A stretch of DNA of 64,000 nt from an uncultured Prevotellaceae bacterium (GCA_902788605.1 CADAKX010000007.1:1-64000), one strand, 5' to 3'; counted from the stretch's first letter, positions 30,767-40,571 are shown. Numbers and translations: made by a program. Notes: a model not told the origin generated them from the sequence alone.

Positions 30767-31498
30767 ATGATCAGTAAAAACAACATTAAGTTCGTTCATC
30801 AGCTTGAGCAAAAGAAATACCGCCGCAAGGAGGGTCTCTTCGTTGCCGAAGGTCCCAAGGTTGTGGGCGATCTCCTTCATGCGGGGTTCACCCCCCGCAT
30901 GCTCTTTGCTGTTGGCGAATGGATCACCGCCCATCACATGAGTGCCATGGAGGTGACCGACGACGAGTTGCGCAAGCTGAGTTTCCTGCAGCATCCCCAG
31001 CAGGTTCTGGGCGTGTTTGAGTTGCCCACCCATCGCAATGCCGCCACCCTGAACAGCGAGACCCTGTATCTGGCCCTCGATGGTGTGCAGGACCCCGGCA
31101 ATCTGGGCACCATCATCCGTTTGGCCGACTGGTTTGGCATCCAGACCATCTTCTGTTCCGAAGACACCGCCGACGTGTGGAACCCCAAGGTGATCCAGGC
31201 CACGATGGGCAGTATTGCCCGCATCAACGTGGTCTATACCGATTTGAAAGCATTGATAGAAAAGACCGAGATGCCCGTCTATGGTACCCTGCTCGACGGT
31301 CAGGATATCTACGCCCAGGAGCTGACCTCCAACGGCATCATCGTGATGGGCAACGAGGGCAACGGCATCTCGCCCGAGATCCGTCAGCTCATCACCCACA
31401 AACTCCTTATCCCCAAGTTCCAGGAAGGTCCCGAGAGTCTGAACGTAGCCATTGCTACAGCCATCACCTGCTCGGAGTTCAAGCGCAGGACGCGCTAA
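30767..31498 (+). CDS. TrmH/SpoU-family RNA 2'-O-methyltransferase
   Basis: A 243-residue SPOUT methyltransferase. The N-terminal substrate-binding domain (FVHQLEQKKYRRKEGLFVAEGPKVV) leads to the catalytic core with LDGVQDPGNLGTIIRLADWFG (motif 1, Asn/Arg), IIVMGNEGNGIS (motif 2) and IPKFQEGPESLNVAIATAI (motif 3), forming the SAM-binding knot. It methylates rRNA or tRNA; the site is not deducible. It follows hisC by 51 nt. A perfect 9-bp inverted repeat lies in its coding sequence at 30878-30901. Confidence 0.9.
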   Translation: MISKNNIKFVHQLEQKKYRRKEGLFVAEGPKVVGDLLHAGFTPRMLFAVGEWITAHHMSAMEVTDDELRKLSFLQHPQQVLGVFELPTHRNAATLNSETLYLALDGVQDPGNLGTIIRLADWFGIQTIFCSEDTADVWNPKVIQATMGSIARINVVYTDLKALIEKTEMPVYGTLLDGQDIYAQELTSNGIIVMGNEGNGISPEIRQLITHKLLIPKFQEGPESLNVAIATAITCSEFKRRTR

Positions 31499-31552
31499 AA
31501 ACTATTCTTAGCGCCGCGCTAAACGTTGTGCTTAGCGCAGGCGGCGCTAAGC
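31482..31552 (+). repeat. Triplicated 3' end of the methyltransferase gene, hairpin-forming
   Basis: The last 17 nt with the stop (31482-31498, agcgcaggacgcgctaa) recur at 31534-31550 with 2 differences, and a shortened 13-nt copy lies at 31510-31522. The copies create ttagcgc-c-gcgctaa (31508-31522) and cttagcgc...gcgctaag (31531-31551), which may act as a terminator for the two convergent genes. Confidence 0.88.
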
Positions 31553-31568
31553 CTTATTCCAATCACAT

Positions 31569-32081
31569 TTACGCCAGCACGCGCTGCACCACCACCGCAT
31601 CGTGATAGTTCACGCCATCATAGAGCCAGTCTGTGAGGTGTGCCGTGATGGTATAGCCATGATTGCGAAACAGCTGCAGCGACGATTCGTTGTCCACCGG
31701 AATCACCGCATAGATCTGATGCAGGTGCAGCGTGTTGAGCGCATACTCCTCCATCTTCACCACCGCCTGGCGCGCATAGCCCTTGTTTCTGTGTTCGCGC
31801 ATCACCACCAGTCCCAGTTCCGCCCTGTTGTTCTTCGGGTCGAACGACATCAGGTCGGCCAGTCCCACCATCTGGTGCTCCTCGTTCTCGATCACCAGTC
31901 TCACCTGCTTGTCGGTATAGATGTCCGACGTCGTCTCCGAGAGAAACTGGTGAAGCACATAGCGCGAGTATGGTACGTTGGTGACCCCCACGCCCCACAG
32001 CTCATCGTCATTCTCTATGCGATAGAGCATGTCCAGGTCCTCGGGCTCGATGGCCCTCAATGTGATTTTAGTCGTCGTCAT
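31569..32081 (-). CDS. RimJ/RimL-type GNAT acetyltransferase
   Basis: A 170-residue GNAT protein with ITLRAIEPEDLDMLYRIEND at the start, AELGLVVMREHRNKGYARQAV (acetyl-CoA loop, RNKGYA) and the C-terminal VDNESSLQLFRNHGY motif. The RimJ/RimL group acetylates N-termini, spermidine or small molecules; the substrate is not clear. The start at 32081 overlaps the upstream glycosyltransferase stop as ATGA, so it is the last gene of the engB-led operon. Confidence 0.85.
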   Translation of the reverse strand: MTTTKITLRAIEPEDLDMLYRIENDDELWGVGVTNVPYSRYVLHQFLSETTSDIYTDKQVRLVIENEEHQMVGLADLMSFDPKNNRAELGLVVMREHRNKGYARQAVVKMEEYALNTLHLHQIYAVIPVDNESSLQLFRNHGYTITAHLTDWLYDGVNYHDAVVVQRVLA

Positions 32082-33187
32082 TTGAATATCTCCCATGGTG
32101 TGATGATCAGCCCCGTGGCCTGATGATAAGTACAGATGGCACAGCCGGCATGAGTGGCCGCCTGGCGCATAATCTCCTCGTAGGACATCGTGTCGGCATC
32201 ATAGACCACACACACGTTAGTCCCCTCCTTTGGCTCCTCCACGGTGGTCAGTCCCTTGCGCCTGGCAATCTCCTCGCAGGCTTTGACCATCTCGGCCCCG
32301 CCCCGAAACACATAGACCGGGTAGTCCACGCGGCCATCCATTCCCAGATACCTGCGCATGCGCCAATAGAGCATCATCCCCAGCGCCATCAGTGCGCGCG
32401 TATAGATGGCCAGTTTGATGGGCAGGGTGACCAGAAACGACAGGTGTCCGTAGTGCTTGCGGAAGAAGATGAGCATGGCCTGATAGAACACGTGCACATA
32501 GCGGTAGGTTGTTTTCTGTGTGGACTCCCCCTTGTAGTGCACGATGTTGGCCGGCACATACCAGTTCTCGTATCCCCCCTTCATCAGTCGGTATGACAGG
32601 TCGATGTCCTCGCCATACATAAAGAAGTCCTCGTCGAGCAGTCCCACCTTGTCGAGCGCCTCGCGTCTCAGCATGCAAAAAGCCCCGCTGATGACGTCGA
32701 TGCGTCCCGGCTGTGTCCACGACAGGTGACTCATATAATAGCGCTTGGCGAAGCCCAGCATCTTGAGAAACGAGACATAGGGTGTGGGCAGTCCGCGTCG
32801 CGACTCGCGTGCGATGGTGCCGTCGGCATTGTGCATCATCACGCCAGCGCCGCCCGCCTTGGGGTGCTGGTCCATGAATTCTACCACCTGCCTGATGCTC
32901 TCCTCGCCCACGAAGGTGTCGGGGTTGAGCAGCAGCACATACTCGCCCTTCGACTGTCGGATGGCGATGTTGTTGGCCTTGGCGAAGCCCCCGTTGTGGT
33001 TGCATTCTATGAGGATGATATCCTTGTCGAAGCGCTTCTTGAGATAGTCCACCGAACCGTCGGCCGAATGGTTGTCCACCACAAAGACCTCGCAGTCCAT
33101 GTTGCGGGTGGCCTTCTGCACGCTCAGTATGCACTGCTCCACATAGCGGCAGACGTTATAGTTGACGATGATGACCGACAGCTTCAT
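32078..33187 (-). CDS. Family 2 glycosyltransferase (rhamnosyltransferase-like)
   Basis: A 369-residue protein. The GT2 domain (residues 1 to about 230) has LSVIIVNYNVCRYVEQCI, VDNHSADGS, NGGFAKANNIAI, LLLNPDT (DxD-type) and FFMYGEDIDLSYRL with the catalytic ED. One or two hydrophobic helices follow (about 240-275). The C-terminal 80 residues form an extra region (VCVVYDADTMSYEEIMRQ) not needed by the fold. It resembles WcaE/rhamnosyltransferases used in surface glycans. Overlaps its neighbours by 4 nt on both sides. Confidence 0.88.
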   Translation of the reverse strand: MKLSVIIVNYNVCRYVEQCILSVQKATRNMDCEVFVVDNHSADGSVDYLKKRFDKDIILIECNHNGGFAKANNIAIRQSKGEYVLLLNPDTFVGEESIRQVVEFMDQHPKAGGAGVMMHNADGTIARESRRGLPTPYVSFLKMLGFAKRYYMSHLSWTQPGRIDVISGAFCMLRREALDKVGLLDEDFFMYGEDIDLSYRLMKGGYENWYVPANIVHYKGESTQKTTYRYVHVFYQAMLIFFRKHYGHLSFLVTLPIKLAIYTRALMALGMMLYWRMRRYLGMDGRVDYPVYVFRGGAEMVKACEEIARRKGLTTVEEPKEGTNVCVVYDADTMSYEEIMRQAATHAGCAICTYHQATGLIITPWEIFK

Positions 33188-33663
33188 GCCTGTTCCTCCT
33201 CGTTGAATGCCTCACGTTTCTGTTCCGAGTCCTCCGTCGGCTCGTCGGTAGTCTCGGCCACACAGCGGTTTGTGGTGGGCAGGATAAAGACCATCGAGAG
33301 CAGCGTGATGACGGCCAGATAGCCAAAGGCCGGCTCAAAGCCAAAGAAATAATATAATAAGGTGTTGATGACCAGCGGTGCACCCAGTAGCATGATGCGC
33401 ACGATGCCCCATTTCAGCAGCATCATCGGCTCTCTGACCAGTTCGCGGTGTATGTTTTCCGTTTTCAGCAGTCTGAGTGCCAGTGGAATCTGTCCCAGCG
33501 TCACCAGAATCATCACCATCTGGACGATATAGTTTATTGTGGACCCTGTGGCCACGAGCACCGCCATGTCGGCATCGAAGAACTCTGCAGACACATAGAC
33601 ACTTCCTGCCGTGAAGAGGAAGAAGAGATAGATCACCAGAAGTATGTTTTTAACCTTATTCAT
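33184..33663 (-). CDS. Four-TM membrane protein, unknown function
   Basis: A 159-residue protein I do not recognise. Hydrophobic helices lie at about 7-28, 37-60, 84-105 and 112-128; the last 30 residues are acidic and hydrophilic (TTDEPTEDSEQKREAFNEEEQA). It is translationally coupled (ATGA) to the glycosyltransferase downstream, so it may act with it in envelope glycan assembly, but that is inference. Confidence 0.7.
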   Translation of the reverse strand: MNKVKNILLVIYLFFLFTAGSVYVSAEFFDADMAVLVATGSTINYIVQMVMILVTLGQIPLALRLLKTENIHRELVREPMMLLKWGIVRIMLLGAPLVINTLLYYFFGFEPAFGYLAVITLLSMVFILPTTNRCVAETTDEPTEDSEQKREAFNEEEQA

Positions 33664-33708
33664 TGTTGTTTTGTTTTTGTTTAAGGGGTTAGAAGTTTAG
33701 GCTTGAGA

Positions 33709-34323
33709 TTACTTTTGTTCGAAGGGCACGCGGTTCTGTATCGAACGGGCCAGCGTCACCTCGTCGGTATATTCCAGTTCGTTGCCCACGGCAATGCCCC
33801 TGGCGATGATGCTCACCTTGACGTCGTAGGGCGCCAGTTTGCGGAAGAGGTAGAAGTTGGTGGTGTCGCCCTCCATCGTCGAACTGAGTGCCAGTATCAC
33901 CTCCTTGATGCCCCCTTCGGCCACTCGTTGCACCAGCGACTCGATTTCGAGGTCCGAGGGACCGATGCCGTCCATGGGCGAGATGAGTCCGCCCAAGACG
34001 TGATAGAGTCCCGTGAACTGCTGCGTGTTCTCCACCGCCATCACGTCCTGGATGTTCTCCACCACGCAGATGGTCGATGCGTCGCGCCTTGGGTCCGAGC
34101 AGATGGGACACACCTCCTGGTCGCTGATGTTGTGGCACACGCGACAGAACATCACCTCGTTTTTCAGTCGGTCTATTGCCTCGGTGAATCGTCCCACCTC
34201 CTCGTGCTCCATGCGCAGCATATAGAGCACCAGTCTGAGGGCCGTCTTTCGTCCGATGCCAGGCAGTTTGGCAAACTCCTGCACCGCCGTTTCCAGTAGT
34301 CTTGACGGATATTGCTGTATCAT
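33709..34323 (-). CDS. recR: Recombination protein RecR
   Basis: A 204-residue RecR. It has the helix-hairpin-helix [17 protein letters not shown] near residue 18, the zinc finger [16 protein letters not shown] (about 58-73), the Toprim domain starting [14 protein letters not shown] and [10 protein letters not shown], and the Walker B-like [16 protein letters not shown]. It works with RecO/RecF to load RecA at gaps. Its start overlaps the upstream ABC-F stop as ATGA. Confidence 0.95.
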   Translation of the reverse strand: MIQQYPSRLLETAVQEFAKLPGIGRKTALRLVLYMLRMEHEEVGRFTEAIDRLKNEVMFCRVCHNISDQEVCPICSDPRRDASTICVVENIQDVMAVENTQQFTGLYHVLGGLISPMDGIGPSDLEIESLVQRVAEGGIKEVILALSSTMEGDTTNFYLFRKLAPYDVKVSIIARGIAVGNELEYTDEVTLARSIQNRVPFEQK

Positions 34324-36095
34324 GCCAACTCACTTAGTTCCAGCCAGCGCATCGATTTCTCGTCGAGCTCATCGTTGAGCGCCGGCAGTCGTTTACTCAT
34401 CTCTGTTATCTGGTCGACGCTCAGCGTTCCTGTGCTCAGTGCCTCTTCGATATTCCTTTTCTCGTCCTCGAGGGCCGCGATGTCCTTCTCCAGCTGTTCA
34501 AACTCGCGTTTTTCCTTGAAGCTCATCTTGACCTTTTCCCTGACCGTCTTGACCGTCTTCACCTCCTTGTCGGCCTTGGCCTCGCCCGCCTCTTTGGGCA
34601 GCAGTGCCTGCCAGTCGCGATACTGGGTGTAGTTGCCGGGGAAGTCCTTGATCTCGCCCTGCCCCTTGAACACCAGCAGATGGTCCACCACCTTGTCCAT
34701 GAAATAGCGGTCGTGGCTGACCACGATGACGCATCCTGCGAAGTCCTGCAGATATTCCTCCAGGATCTGCAGCGTGACGATGTCGAGGTCGTTGGTGGGC
34801 TCGTCGAGCACCAGGAAGTTGGGGTTGCGCATGAGCACGGTGCAGAGGTAGAGTTTGCGTTTCTCGCCTCCCGAGAGCTTATAGACATAGTTGTGCTGCT
34901 GCTCGGGCGTGAAGAGGAAGTGCTGTAGGAACTGACTGGCAGTGAGGTGTTTTCCCCCGCCCATGTCGATATATTCTGCGATGTCGCGCACCACGTCGAT
35001 GACCTTGGTCTGCTCGTCGAACTTCAGTCCCTCCTGCGAGAAATAGCCAAAGCGCACGGTGTCGCCGATGACGATCTTGCCGCTGTCGGGCTGAGCCTGG
35101 CCCAGCAGCATTTTGAGGAAGGTGGACTTGCCCGTGCCGTTGTTGCCCACGATGCCCATCTTCTCGAATCTCGAGAAGTTATAGTAGAAGTCCTTCATGA
35201 TGACCACGCTGTCGTCGAAGGCCTTCGAGATATACTGACACTCGAAGATCTTCGAGCCGATATAGACGTTGGACGCCTTGAGGCGCACCTGTCGCTCCTC
35301 GATGCGGCTCTTGGCCACACGCTCCAGGTCATAGAAGGCGTCTTCGCGGTATTTCGCCTTGTGGCCTCGCGCCTGAGGCATGCGTCGCATCCATTCCAGC
35401 TCGGTGCGATAGAGGTTGTTGGCGCGTGCTATCTCGGCCCTTCGGTTGTCGATGCGCTCCTGTCGCTTCTCCAGGTAGTAGGAGTAGTTGCCGCGATAGG
35501 GATAGATGGTGCGGTCGTCGAGTTCGAGGATCACCGAACAGACGCGGTCGAGGAAATAGCGGTCGTGTGTGACCATGAGCAGCGTCTTGTTGCCTCGGTT
35601 GAGGAATCCCTCCAGCCACTCGATCATCTCGAGGTCCAGGTGGTTGGTGGGCTCGTCGAGTATCAGCAGGTCGGGCTCGGTGATGAGCACGTTGGCCAGT
35701 GCCACGCGCTTCTGCTGTCCGCCGCTGAGCTGACTCATGGGCTGCTGCAGGTTGCGTATCTTGAGCTGTGTCAGGATCTGCTTCGCCTTGAGTATCTTCT
35801 CCTCGTTGCCCTGATGGTTGAAACAGGCATCGAGCACCGAGTCGTCGGGCTGGAATGTGGGTGTCTGTTCCAGGAATCCCACCTTGAGGTCGCGACGGAA
35901 GATGATGTCTCCGCTGTCGTATCCCTCCTTGCCCGAGAGTATAGAGAGCAGCGTGGACTTACCCGTGCCGTTCTTGGCGATGAGTCCCACGCGCTGTCGC
36001 TCAGCAATAGAGAACGAGATATCCTCGAACAGCACCGTCGAGCCAAACGACTTGGTGAGGTTCTGTACGTCTAAGTATGGTATCTCTTTTGCCAT
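34320..36095 (-). CDS. ABC-F family ATPase, Uup-like
   Basis: A 591-residue ABC-F protein with two intact nucleotide-binding domains: KNGTGKST (about 40-47) with [12 protein letters not shown] and [12 protein letters not shown], and NNGTGKST with [11 protein letters not shown] and [12 protein letters not shown]. The C-terminal coiled coil (about 525-591, [22 protein letters not shown]) is a feature of Uup, which binds DNA and is linked to transposon excision; a ribosomal role is also discussed. It is separate from the YkpA-type ABC-F at 4114. Confidence 0.88.
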   Translation of the reverse strand: MAKEIPYLDVQNLTKSFGSTVLFEDISFSIAERQRVGLIAKNGTGKSTLLSILSGKEGYDSGDIIFRRDLKVGFLEQTPTFQPDDSVLDACFNHQGNEEKILKAKQILTQLKIRNLQQPMSQLSGGQQKRVALANVLITEPDLLILDEPTNHLDLEMIEWLEGFLNRGNKTLLMVTHDRYFLDRVCSVILELDDRTIYPYRGNYSYYLEKRQERIDNRRAEIARANNLYRTELEWMRRMPQARGHKAKYREDAFYDLERVAKSRIEERQVRLKASNVYIGSKIFECQYISKAFDDSVVIMKDFYYNFSRFEKMGIVGNNGTGKSTFLKMLLGQAQPDSGKIVIGDTVRFGYFSQEGLKFDEQTKVIDVVRDIAEYIDMGGGKHLTASQFLQHFLFTPEQQHNYVYKLSGGEKRKLYLCTVLMRNPNFLVLDEPTNDLDIVTLQILEEYLQDFAGCVIVVSHDRYFMDKVVDHLLVFKGQGEIKDFPGNYTQYRDWQALLPKEAGEAKADKEVKTVKTVREKVKMSFKEKREFEQLEKDIAALEDEKRNIEEALSTGTLSVDQITEMSKRLPALNDELDEKSMRWLELSELA

Positions 36096-36132
36096 TCTTT
36101 CCTTATAAATATGATAGGTCTCTTTGGCCTGT

Positions 36133-36738
36133 TTAGCCTTGTTTCAGCTGTTTGTTGATGTCGTCGATATAGGCCAGCACCTCGTCGCGGCCGCGGGCCT
36201 TCTCAGACGAAGTGATGAAATATGGTGGCATCTCCTCCCACGTCTCCAGCATCTTCTGCACATAGGCATTGACGTTGGCCTTGACCTTGCTCTCCGACAG
36301 TTTGTCGGCCTTGGTGAAGACGATGGCAAAGGGGATGGACGACACGCCCAGCCAGTTGATGAACTCGAGGTCGATGGCCTGTGCCTCGTGGCGGATGTCC
36401 ACCAGCACAAAGACGTTGACCAGCTGTTCGCGCCCCAGGATATAGCCGCGAATCATCTGGTCGAGCTTGGCGATCTCGGTCTTGCTGCGCTTGGCAAAGC
36501 CATAGCCCGGCAGGTCCACGAGATACCACTCTCGGTTCATCAGGAAGTGGTTGATGAGCAGCGTCTTGCCTGGCGTGGCCGATGTCTTGGCCAGCTTTTT
36601 GTTGCGCGACAGCATGTTGATGAGACTCGACTTGCCCACGTTTGACCTTCCGATGAAGGCATACTCGGGTTTGTTGTCCTTGGGACACATGCCCACGTTG
36701 GGCGACGACAGTGTGAATTCTGCGGTTTTGATATCCAT
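36133..36738 (-). CDS. engB: Ribosome biogenesis GTPase EngB/YsxC
   Basis: A 201-residue GTPase that assists large-subunit assembly. Motifs are G1 [11 protein letters not shown] (about 29-39), G2/G3 TSATPGKT and [11 protein letters not shown], and G4 FTKADKLS, in the correct order. It is first in engB / ABC-F / recR / membrane protein / glycosyltransferase / GNAT, and a terminator at 36759 separates it from the bamD operon behind. Confidence 0.94.
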   Translation of the reverse strand: MDIKTAEFTLSSPNVGMCPKDNKPEYAFIGRSNVGKSSLINMLSRNKKLAKTSATPGKTLLINHFLMNREWYLVDLPGYGFAKRSKTEIAKLDQMIRGYILGREQLVNVFVLVDIRHEAQAIDLEFINWLGVSSIPFAIVFTKADKLSESKVKANVNAYVQKMLETWEEMPPYFITSSEKARGRDEVLAYIDDINKQLKQG

Positions 36739-36758
36739 GTGGTTAAAAGAGACAATAA

Positions 36759-36790
36759 AGGGGCGCTTCGCTTGTTAGTTCGACGCCCCT
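36759..36790 (-). terminator. Terminator of the bamD operon
   Basis: Stem aggggcg (36759-36765) / cgcccct (36784-36790); on the minus strand it is followed by TTTATTG. Confidence 0.65.
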
Positions 36791-36806
36791 GTGAATGTTT
36801 TCGTTG

Positions 36807-37148
36807 TTATCTTATTCTATCCAGCGATCTCACCAGCTTCTCGTCCTTGACGATGCGCTTTCGCGCCATGAACAGCAGCAGCACGGCTACCATGGGCAGG
36901 GCCGAATACCATCCCAGTTGGGGTTGTCTGATGGCCAGGAAGATATAATAGACGATGCCTGCGAGCATCACGCCCAGACATACTCTGGCTTGTCTCACTC
37001 TGTTCTTATAGAGAAAGATGTTGAAGAACGAGATGACAGCCAGGCACAGGGTGAGTCCACTGGGTCGCATGTCTTCGTCGAAGACAAAGCATACTGCCAG
37101 CGCGATGGCGGCCAGCAGCATATAGACGGACTGAAGGCGCTGTATCAT
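36807..37148 (-). CDS. DUF4293-type membrane protein
   Basis: A 113-residue protein with four hydrophobic helices (about 5-22, 30-46, 54-71, 79-93) and a basic tail (RKRIVKDEKLVRSLDRIR). It begins MIQRLQSVYMLLAA, which is characteristic of the Bacteroidota family DUF4293; the function is unknown. The start overlaps the omega-like gene stop as ATGA. Confidence 0.8.
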   Translation of the reverse strand: MIQRLQSVYMLLAAIALAVCFVFDEDMRPSGLTLCLAVISFFNIFLYKNRVRQARVCLGVMLAGIVYYIFLAIRQPQLGWYSALPMVAVLLLFMARKRIVKDEKLVRSLDRIR

Positions 37149-37483
37149 GCCTCTGCAGTCTGACCGTCCTTAGCGGGGTCGCGCCAGTAAATCTTACCCT
37201 CTATAAACTCCTGTGTGGCGAGCAGTGATGGTTTTGGCAGCTTTTCATAGTAGCGTGAGATCTCAATCTGCTCACGGTTCTCAAACACCTCTTCCAATGA
37301 ATCGTTGTATGAAGCAAACTCAGCCAGCTTCTTCGACAGGTCTTCCTTGATCTGCACTGAAATCTGGTTGGCACGCTTTGCGATGATCGACACGCTCTCG
37401 TAGATGTTGCCAGTCTCGTCGCAGAGATCCATAAGGTTACGGGTAACGGTATTTACCGGTGCTTTTGATTTCTTGTAATCCAT
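37145..37483 (-). CDS. rpoZ: Omega-like RNA polymerase subunit (Rpb6 family)
   Basis: A 112-residue protein. It opens MDYKKSKAPVNTVTRNLMDL and has NIYESVSIIAKRANQIS near residues 26-42, the segment equivalent to the AxxARA(N/R)Q motif of omega/Rpb6 that latches the beta' C-terminus. Length and bamD neighbourhood fit the Bacteroidota omega-like protein. Second in the bamD operon, 48 nt downstream of bamD. Confidence 0.8.
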   Translation of the reverse strand: MDYKKSKAPVNTVTRNLMDLCDETGNIYESVSIIAKRANQISVQIKEDLSKKLAEFASYNDSLEEVFENREQIEISRYYEKLPKPSLLATQEFIEGKIYWRDPAKDGQTAEA

Positions 37484-37531
37484 GTTTTTCTATTAATTAA
37501 TCAACTATATTTTTGTTCTTCGTTTGTTTGC

Positions 37532-38359
37532 TTAGTCTTTCACCACCTTCTTGCACTTGGCGATGAGCCTCTCGGCGGTGGCAATCTCCTTGGAGTCGGG
37601 AAATTCGTTGATGAAGCCATAGCACTCGTCCTCGGCGTCGCGATAGCGCTCCAGGCGCTTGTCCTCGGTCGAGTTCTCGGCCAGCTCAAACTTGCTCTTC
37701 ATGATAAGGGCGGTAAACTCCTCGCGCCACTTCATGTAGGGATAGTTCTTCAGGGCGTTCTGGGCCACGATGATACACGAGGCGTAGTTGCTCTCGGTGC
37801 TGGCCGACACGTTGCCGAAATAGCCGCCCAGGTTGTAGTAGAGCTGGGCCGACAGCAGTTCCTTCATCACGAGTTTGTCCTGCAGTTCGAAGAGACGGTC
37901 CTGAGCGGTGCTGTAGAGCTCGCTGCTGGGGAAGAAGTCGAGAAACTGCTGATAGGCGTTGATGGCGCCGATGGTGGGTGTCTGGTCCAGACGGGGCTCG
38001 GGGGCACTCTGATAGAGGGCCTGGCCCACATAGAACATGGCACGCTCGGCATAGACGCCGCGTGGATAGGACTGGAAATACTTTCTGAAGGTGGCGGCAG
38101 CACTCTCATAGTCGCCGTTCATAAACTCCGACATGGCGAGCATATAGAGCGACTCCTCGGCCTCCTCGGTGCCCTTTTTGCTGGTGATGAGGTCCTGGAG
38201 CAACATCTCGGCATGATTGAACTGCCCCTCAGCAAAGCACTGCTTGGCATATTCATATCGATAGTCTAAATCCGTACTCTTGAGAACCCTGTTGTATTCG
38301 TTGGCACAACCCGTCAGGAGGAGGGTCAGCGAAGCTATGATAATGAACTTAATCTTCAT
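37532..38359 (-). CDS. bamD: Outer-membrane assembly lipoprotein BamD
   Basis: A 275-residue lipoprotein: signal peptide with lipobox LLTGC (Cys18), then TPR repeats (YEYAKQCFAEGQFNHAEMLLQD; SEFMNGDYESAAATFRKYFQSYP). The pattern FNxAExLLQD...YESAAxxFRxYxxxYP is typical of BamD/YfiO. It acts at the inner face of the outer membrane in the BAM complex. The -7 box TAATTTTG is at 38379-38386 on the minus strand. Confidence 0.92.
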   Translation of the reverse strand: MKIKFIIIASLTLLLTGCANEYNRVLKSTDLDYRYEYAKQCFAEGQFNHAEMLLQDLITSKKGTEEAEESLYMLAMSEFMNGDYESAAATFRKYFQSYPRGVYAERAMFYVGQALYQSAPEPRLDQTPTIGAINAYQQFLDFFPSSELYSTAQDRLFELQDKLVMKELLSAQLYYNLGGYFGNVSASTESNYASCIIVAQNALKNYPYMKWREEFTALIMKSKFELAENSTEDKRLERYRDAEDECYGFINEFPDSKEIATAERLIAKCKKVVKD

Positions 38360-38378
38360 CTTTCTTATATTTGGGTTG

Positions 38379-38386
38379 CAAAATTA
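38379..38386 (-). promoter_or_regulatory. -7 box of the bamD operon
   Basis: TAATTTTG on the minus strand, followed by CAACCC, 19 nt before the bamD start. Confidence 0.6.
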
Positions 38387-38460
38387 CTCATTTTTCTTTA
38401 AACTCACAAGCGTTTACATATTTTTTAACCGCAGATTATACAGATTTCACAGATTATTCG

Positions 38461-38468
38461 TACCTTTG
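38461..38468 (+). promoter_or_regulatory. -7 box of uvrB
   Basis: TACCTTTG followed by CCC, 11 nt before the uvrB ATG, implying an extremely short leader. Confidence 0.6.
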
Positions 38469-38479
38469 CCCACGAATTT

Positions 38480-40498
38480 ATGAAATTTAACCTCACTTCG
38501 AAATACAAACCTACGGGCGACCAGCCCGAAGCCATCCGCCAGTTGACGGACGGTGTGAACCGTGGCGACAGGGCTCAGGTGCTGCTGGGCGTCACCGGTT
38601 CGGGAAAAACGTTTACGATGGCCAACGTCATTGCCAACGTCAACAAGCCCACCCTGATTCTGAGTCACAACAAGACCCTGGCGGCGCAACTCTTCGACGA
38701 GATGCGGGGATTTTTTCCCGACAACGCCGTGGAGTATTATGTCAGCTATTACGACTACTATCAGCCGGAGGCCTATCTGCCGACGACCGACACGTATATC
38801 GAGAAGGACCTGGCCATCAACGAGGAGATTGACCGCCTGCGTCTCTCGGCAGTAAGTAGTTTGCTGTCAGGCCGTAAGGACGTCGTCGTTGTATCATCGG
38901 TTTCATGTATCTATGGCATGGGCAGCCCCAACGCCCTCTCTGAGAATGTCATCGAGATTCGCCAGGGTCAGAACATCGACCGCAACGCTTTGTTGAGAAA
39001 ACTGGTACAGTCGCTCTATGTGCGCAACGACCTCACGCTGGAGCGCGGCAACTTCCGCGTCAAGGGCGACACCATCGACATCTTTATGGCCTACAACAAC
39101 ATCATCCTGCGCGTCACCTTCTGGGACGACGAGATCGATGCCATCGAGGAGCTCGACCCCGTGACGATGTATCGCATGGGGCGCTATGCCGACTATAAGA
39201 TCTACCCCGCCAACCTCTTTATGACCACTCAGGAGCAGACCAACCGCGCCATCCACGACATCCAGGACGATCTGGTGAAGCAGGTGGCCTTCTTCGAGGA
39301 GATGGGCGACGAGGTGAAGGCGCAGCGCATCAAGGAGCGCGTGGAGTACGACATGGAGATGATCAAGGAGCTGGGCCACTGTTCGGGCATCGAGAACTAC
39401 TCGCGCTATTTCGACGGCCGCAAGCCTGGCGAGCGCCCCTACTGCCTGCTGGACTTCTTCCCCGACGACTTCCTGCTCTTTATCGACGAGAGCCACGTGT
39501 CTGTGCCCCAGATCGGCGCGATGTATGGTGGCGACCGTGCCCGCAAGACCAACCTCGTGGAGTATGGCTTCCGCCTGCCGGCCGCCTTCGACAACCGCCC
39601 GCTGACGTTCGACGAGTTTCAAGAGGAGGTCAACCAGGTGATCTACGTCAGCGCCACGCCGGCCGACTTCGAGTTGGCCGAGGCCGAGGGCGTGGTGGTC
39701 GAACAGGTGATCCGTCCCACGGGCCTGCTGGACCCCGAGATAGAGGTGCGACCCAGTGAGCACCAGATTGACGACCTGCTGGAGGAGATACGCCTGCGCA
39801 TCGAGCGCCACGAGCGCGTGCTGGTGACCACCCTCACCAAGCGCATGGCCGAGGAGCTGTCGGAGTTTCTCCTCAACCACAACGTGCAGACGGCCTATAT
39901 CCACAGCGACGTGGCCACGCTGGACCGCGTGCAGATCTTGGAAAAGCTGCGCCGTGGCGACTACGACGTGCTGGTGGGTGTCAACCTGCTGCGCGAGGGT
40001 CTCGACCTGCCCGAGGTGTCGCTGGTGGCCATCCTCGATGCCGACAAGGAGGGCTTCCTTCGCAGTCGCCGCTCGCTGGTACAGACGGCCGGTCGCGCTG
40101 CCCGCAATGTCAACGGCCGCGTGATCATGTATGCCGACACCATCACCCGCTCGATGCAGGAGACCATCGACGAGACCACGCGCCGCCGCATCAAGCAGCT
40201 GCACTACAACGAGGAGCACCACATCACGCCCAAGCAGATTGTCAAGACGCTGAGCTCGGCTCTGAGTCGCGACGACCGTCCTGACGTCAAGGAGCTGAAG
40301 ACGGCTGTTGGCACCAAGGCGGCCTCTTCCACGGTGGCCGACCCGATTATCGGCCAGATGACGCGCCCGCAACTGGAAAAGCTCATTGCCGAGACCACGC
40401 GCCGCATGAAGGAGGCTGCCAAGCAGATGGACTTCATGCAGGCCGCGCAGTATCGCGACGAGATCATCCGCATGCAGAAGGAGCTGGAATTGAAATAA
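38480..40498 (+). CDS. uvrB: Excinuclease ABC subunit UvrB
   Basis: A 672-residue UvrB, the damage-verifying helicase-like subunit. Walker A is GVTGSGKTFTMANV (about 37-50), the beta-hairpin is in YYVSYYDYYQPEAYLP (about 88-103), the DEAD-like motif is LLFIDESHVS, and helicase motif VI is QTAGRAARNVNGRVIMYAD. The C-terminal UVR motif (QAAQYRDEIIRMQKEL) binds UvrC. It stands alone with its own promoter and terminator. Confidence 0.97.
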   Translation: MKFNLTSKYKPTGDQPEAIRQLTDGVNRGDRAQVLLGVTGSGKTFTMANVIANVNKPTLILSHNKTLAAQLFDEMRGFFPDNAVEYYVSYYDYYQPEAYLPTTDTYIEKDLAINEEIDRLRLSAVSSLLSGRKDVVVVSSVSCIYGMGSPNALSENVIEIRQGQNIDRNALLRKLVQSLYVRNDLTLERGNFRVKGDTIDIFMAYNNIILRVTFWDDEIDAIEELDPVTMYRMGRYADYKIYPANLFMTTQEQTNRAIHDIQDDLVKQVAFFEEMGDEVKAQRIKERVEYDMEMIKELGHCSGIENYSRYFDGRKPGERPYCLLDFFPDDFLLFIDESHVSVPQIGAMYGGDRARKTNLVEYGFRLPAAFDNRPLTFDEFQEEVNQVIYVSATPADFELAEAEGVVVEQVIRPTGLLDPEIEVRPSEHQIDDLLEEIRLRIERHERVLVTTLTKRMAEELSEFLLNHNVQTAYIHSDVATLDRVQILEKLRRGDYDVLVGVNLLREGLDLPEVSLVAILDADKEGFLRSRRSLVQTAGRAARNVNGRVIMYADTITRSMQETIDETTRRRIKQLHYNEEHHITPKQIVKTLSSALSRDDRPDVKELKTAVGTKAASSTVADPIIGQMTRPQLEKLIAETTRRMKEAAKQMDFMQAAQYRDEIIRMQKELELK

Positions 40499-40525
40499 CA
40501 TCATTGATTCATCAAAAAGAGAAAG

Positions 40526-40563
40526 AAACGACCTCACAGGGATTGCCTGTGAGGTCGTTTTTG
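40526..40563. terminator. Bidirectional terminator between uvrB and HU copy B
   Basis: Perfect 15-bp stem aaacgacctcacagg (40526-40540) / cctgtgaggtcgttt (40546-40560), loop gattg, A-rich before and T-rich after. Confidence 0.92.
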
Positions 40564-40571
40564 TTGAGAGA

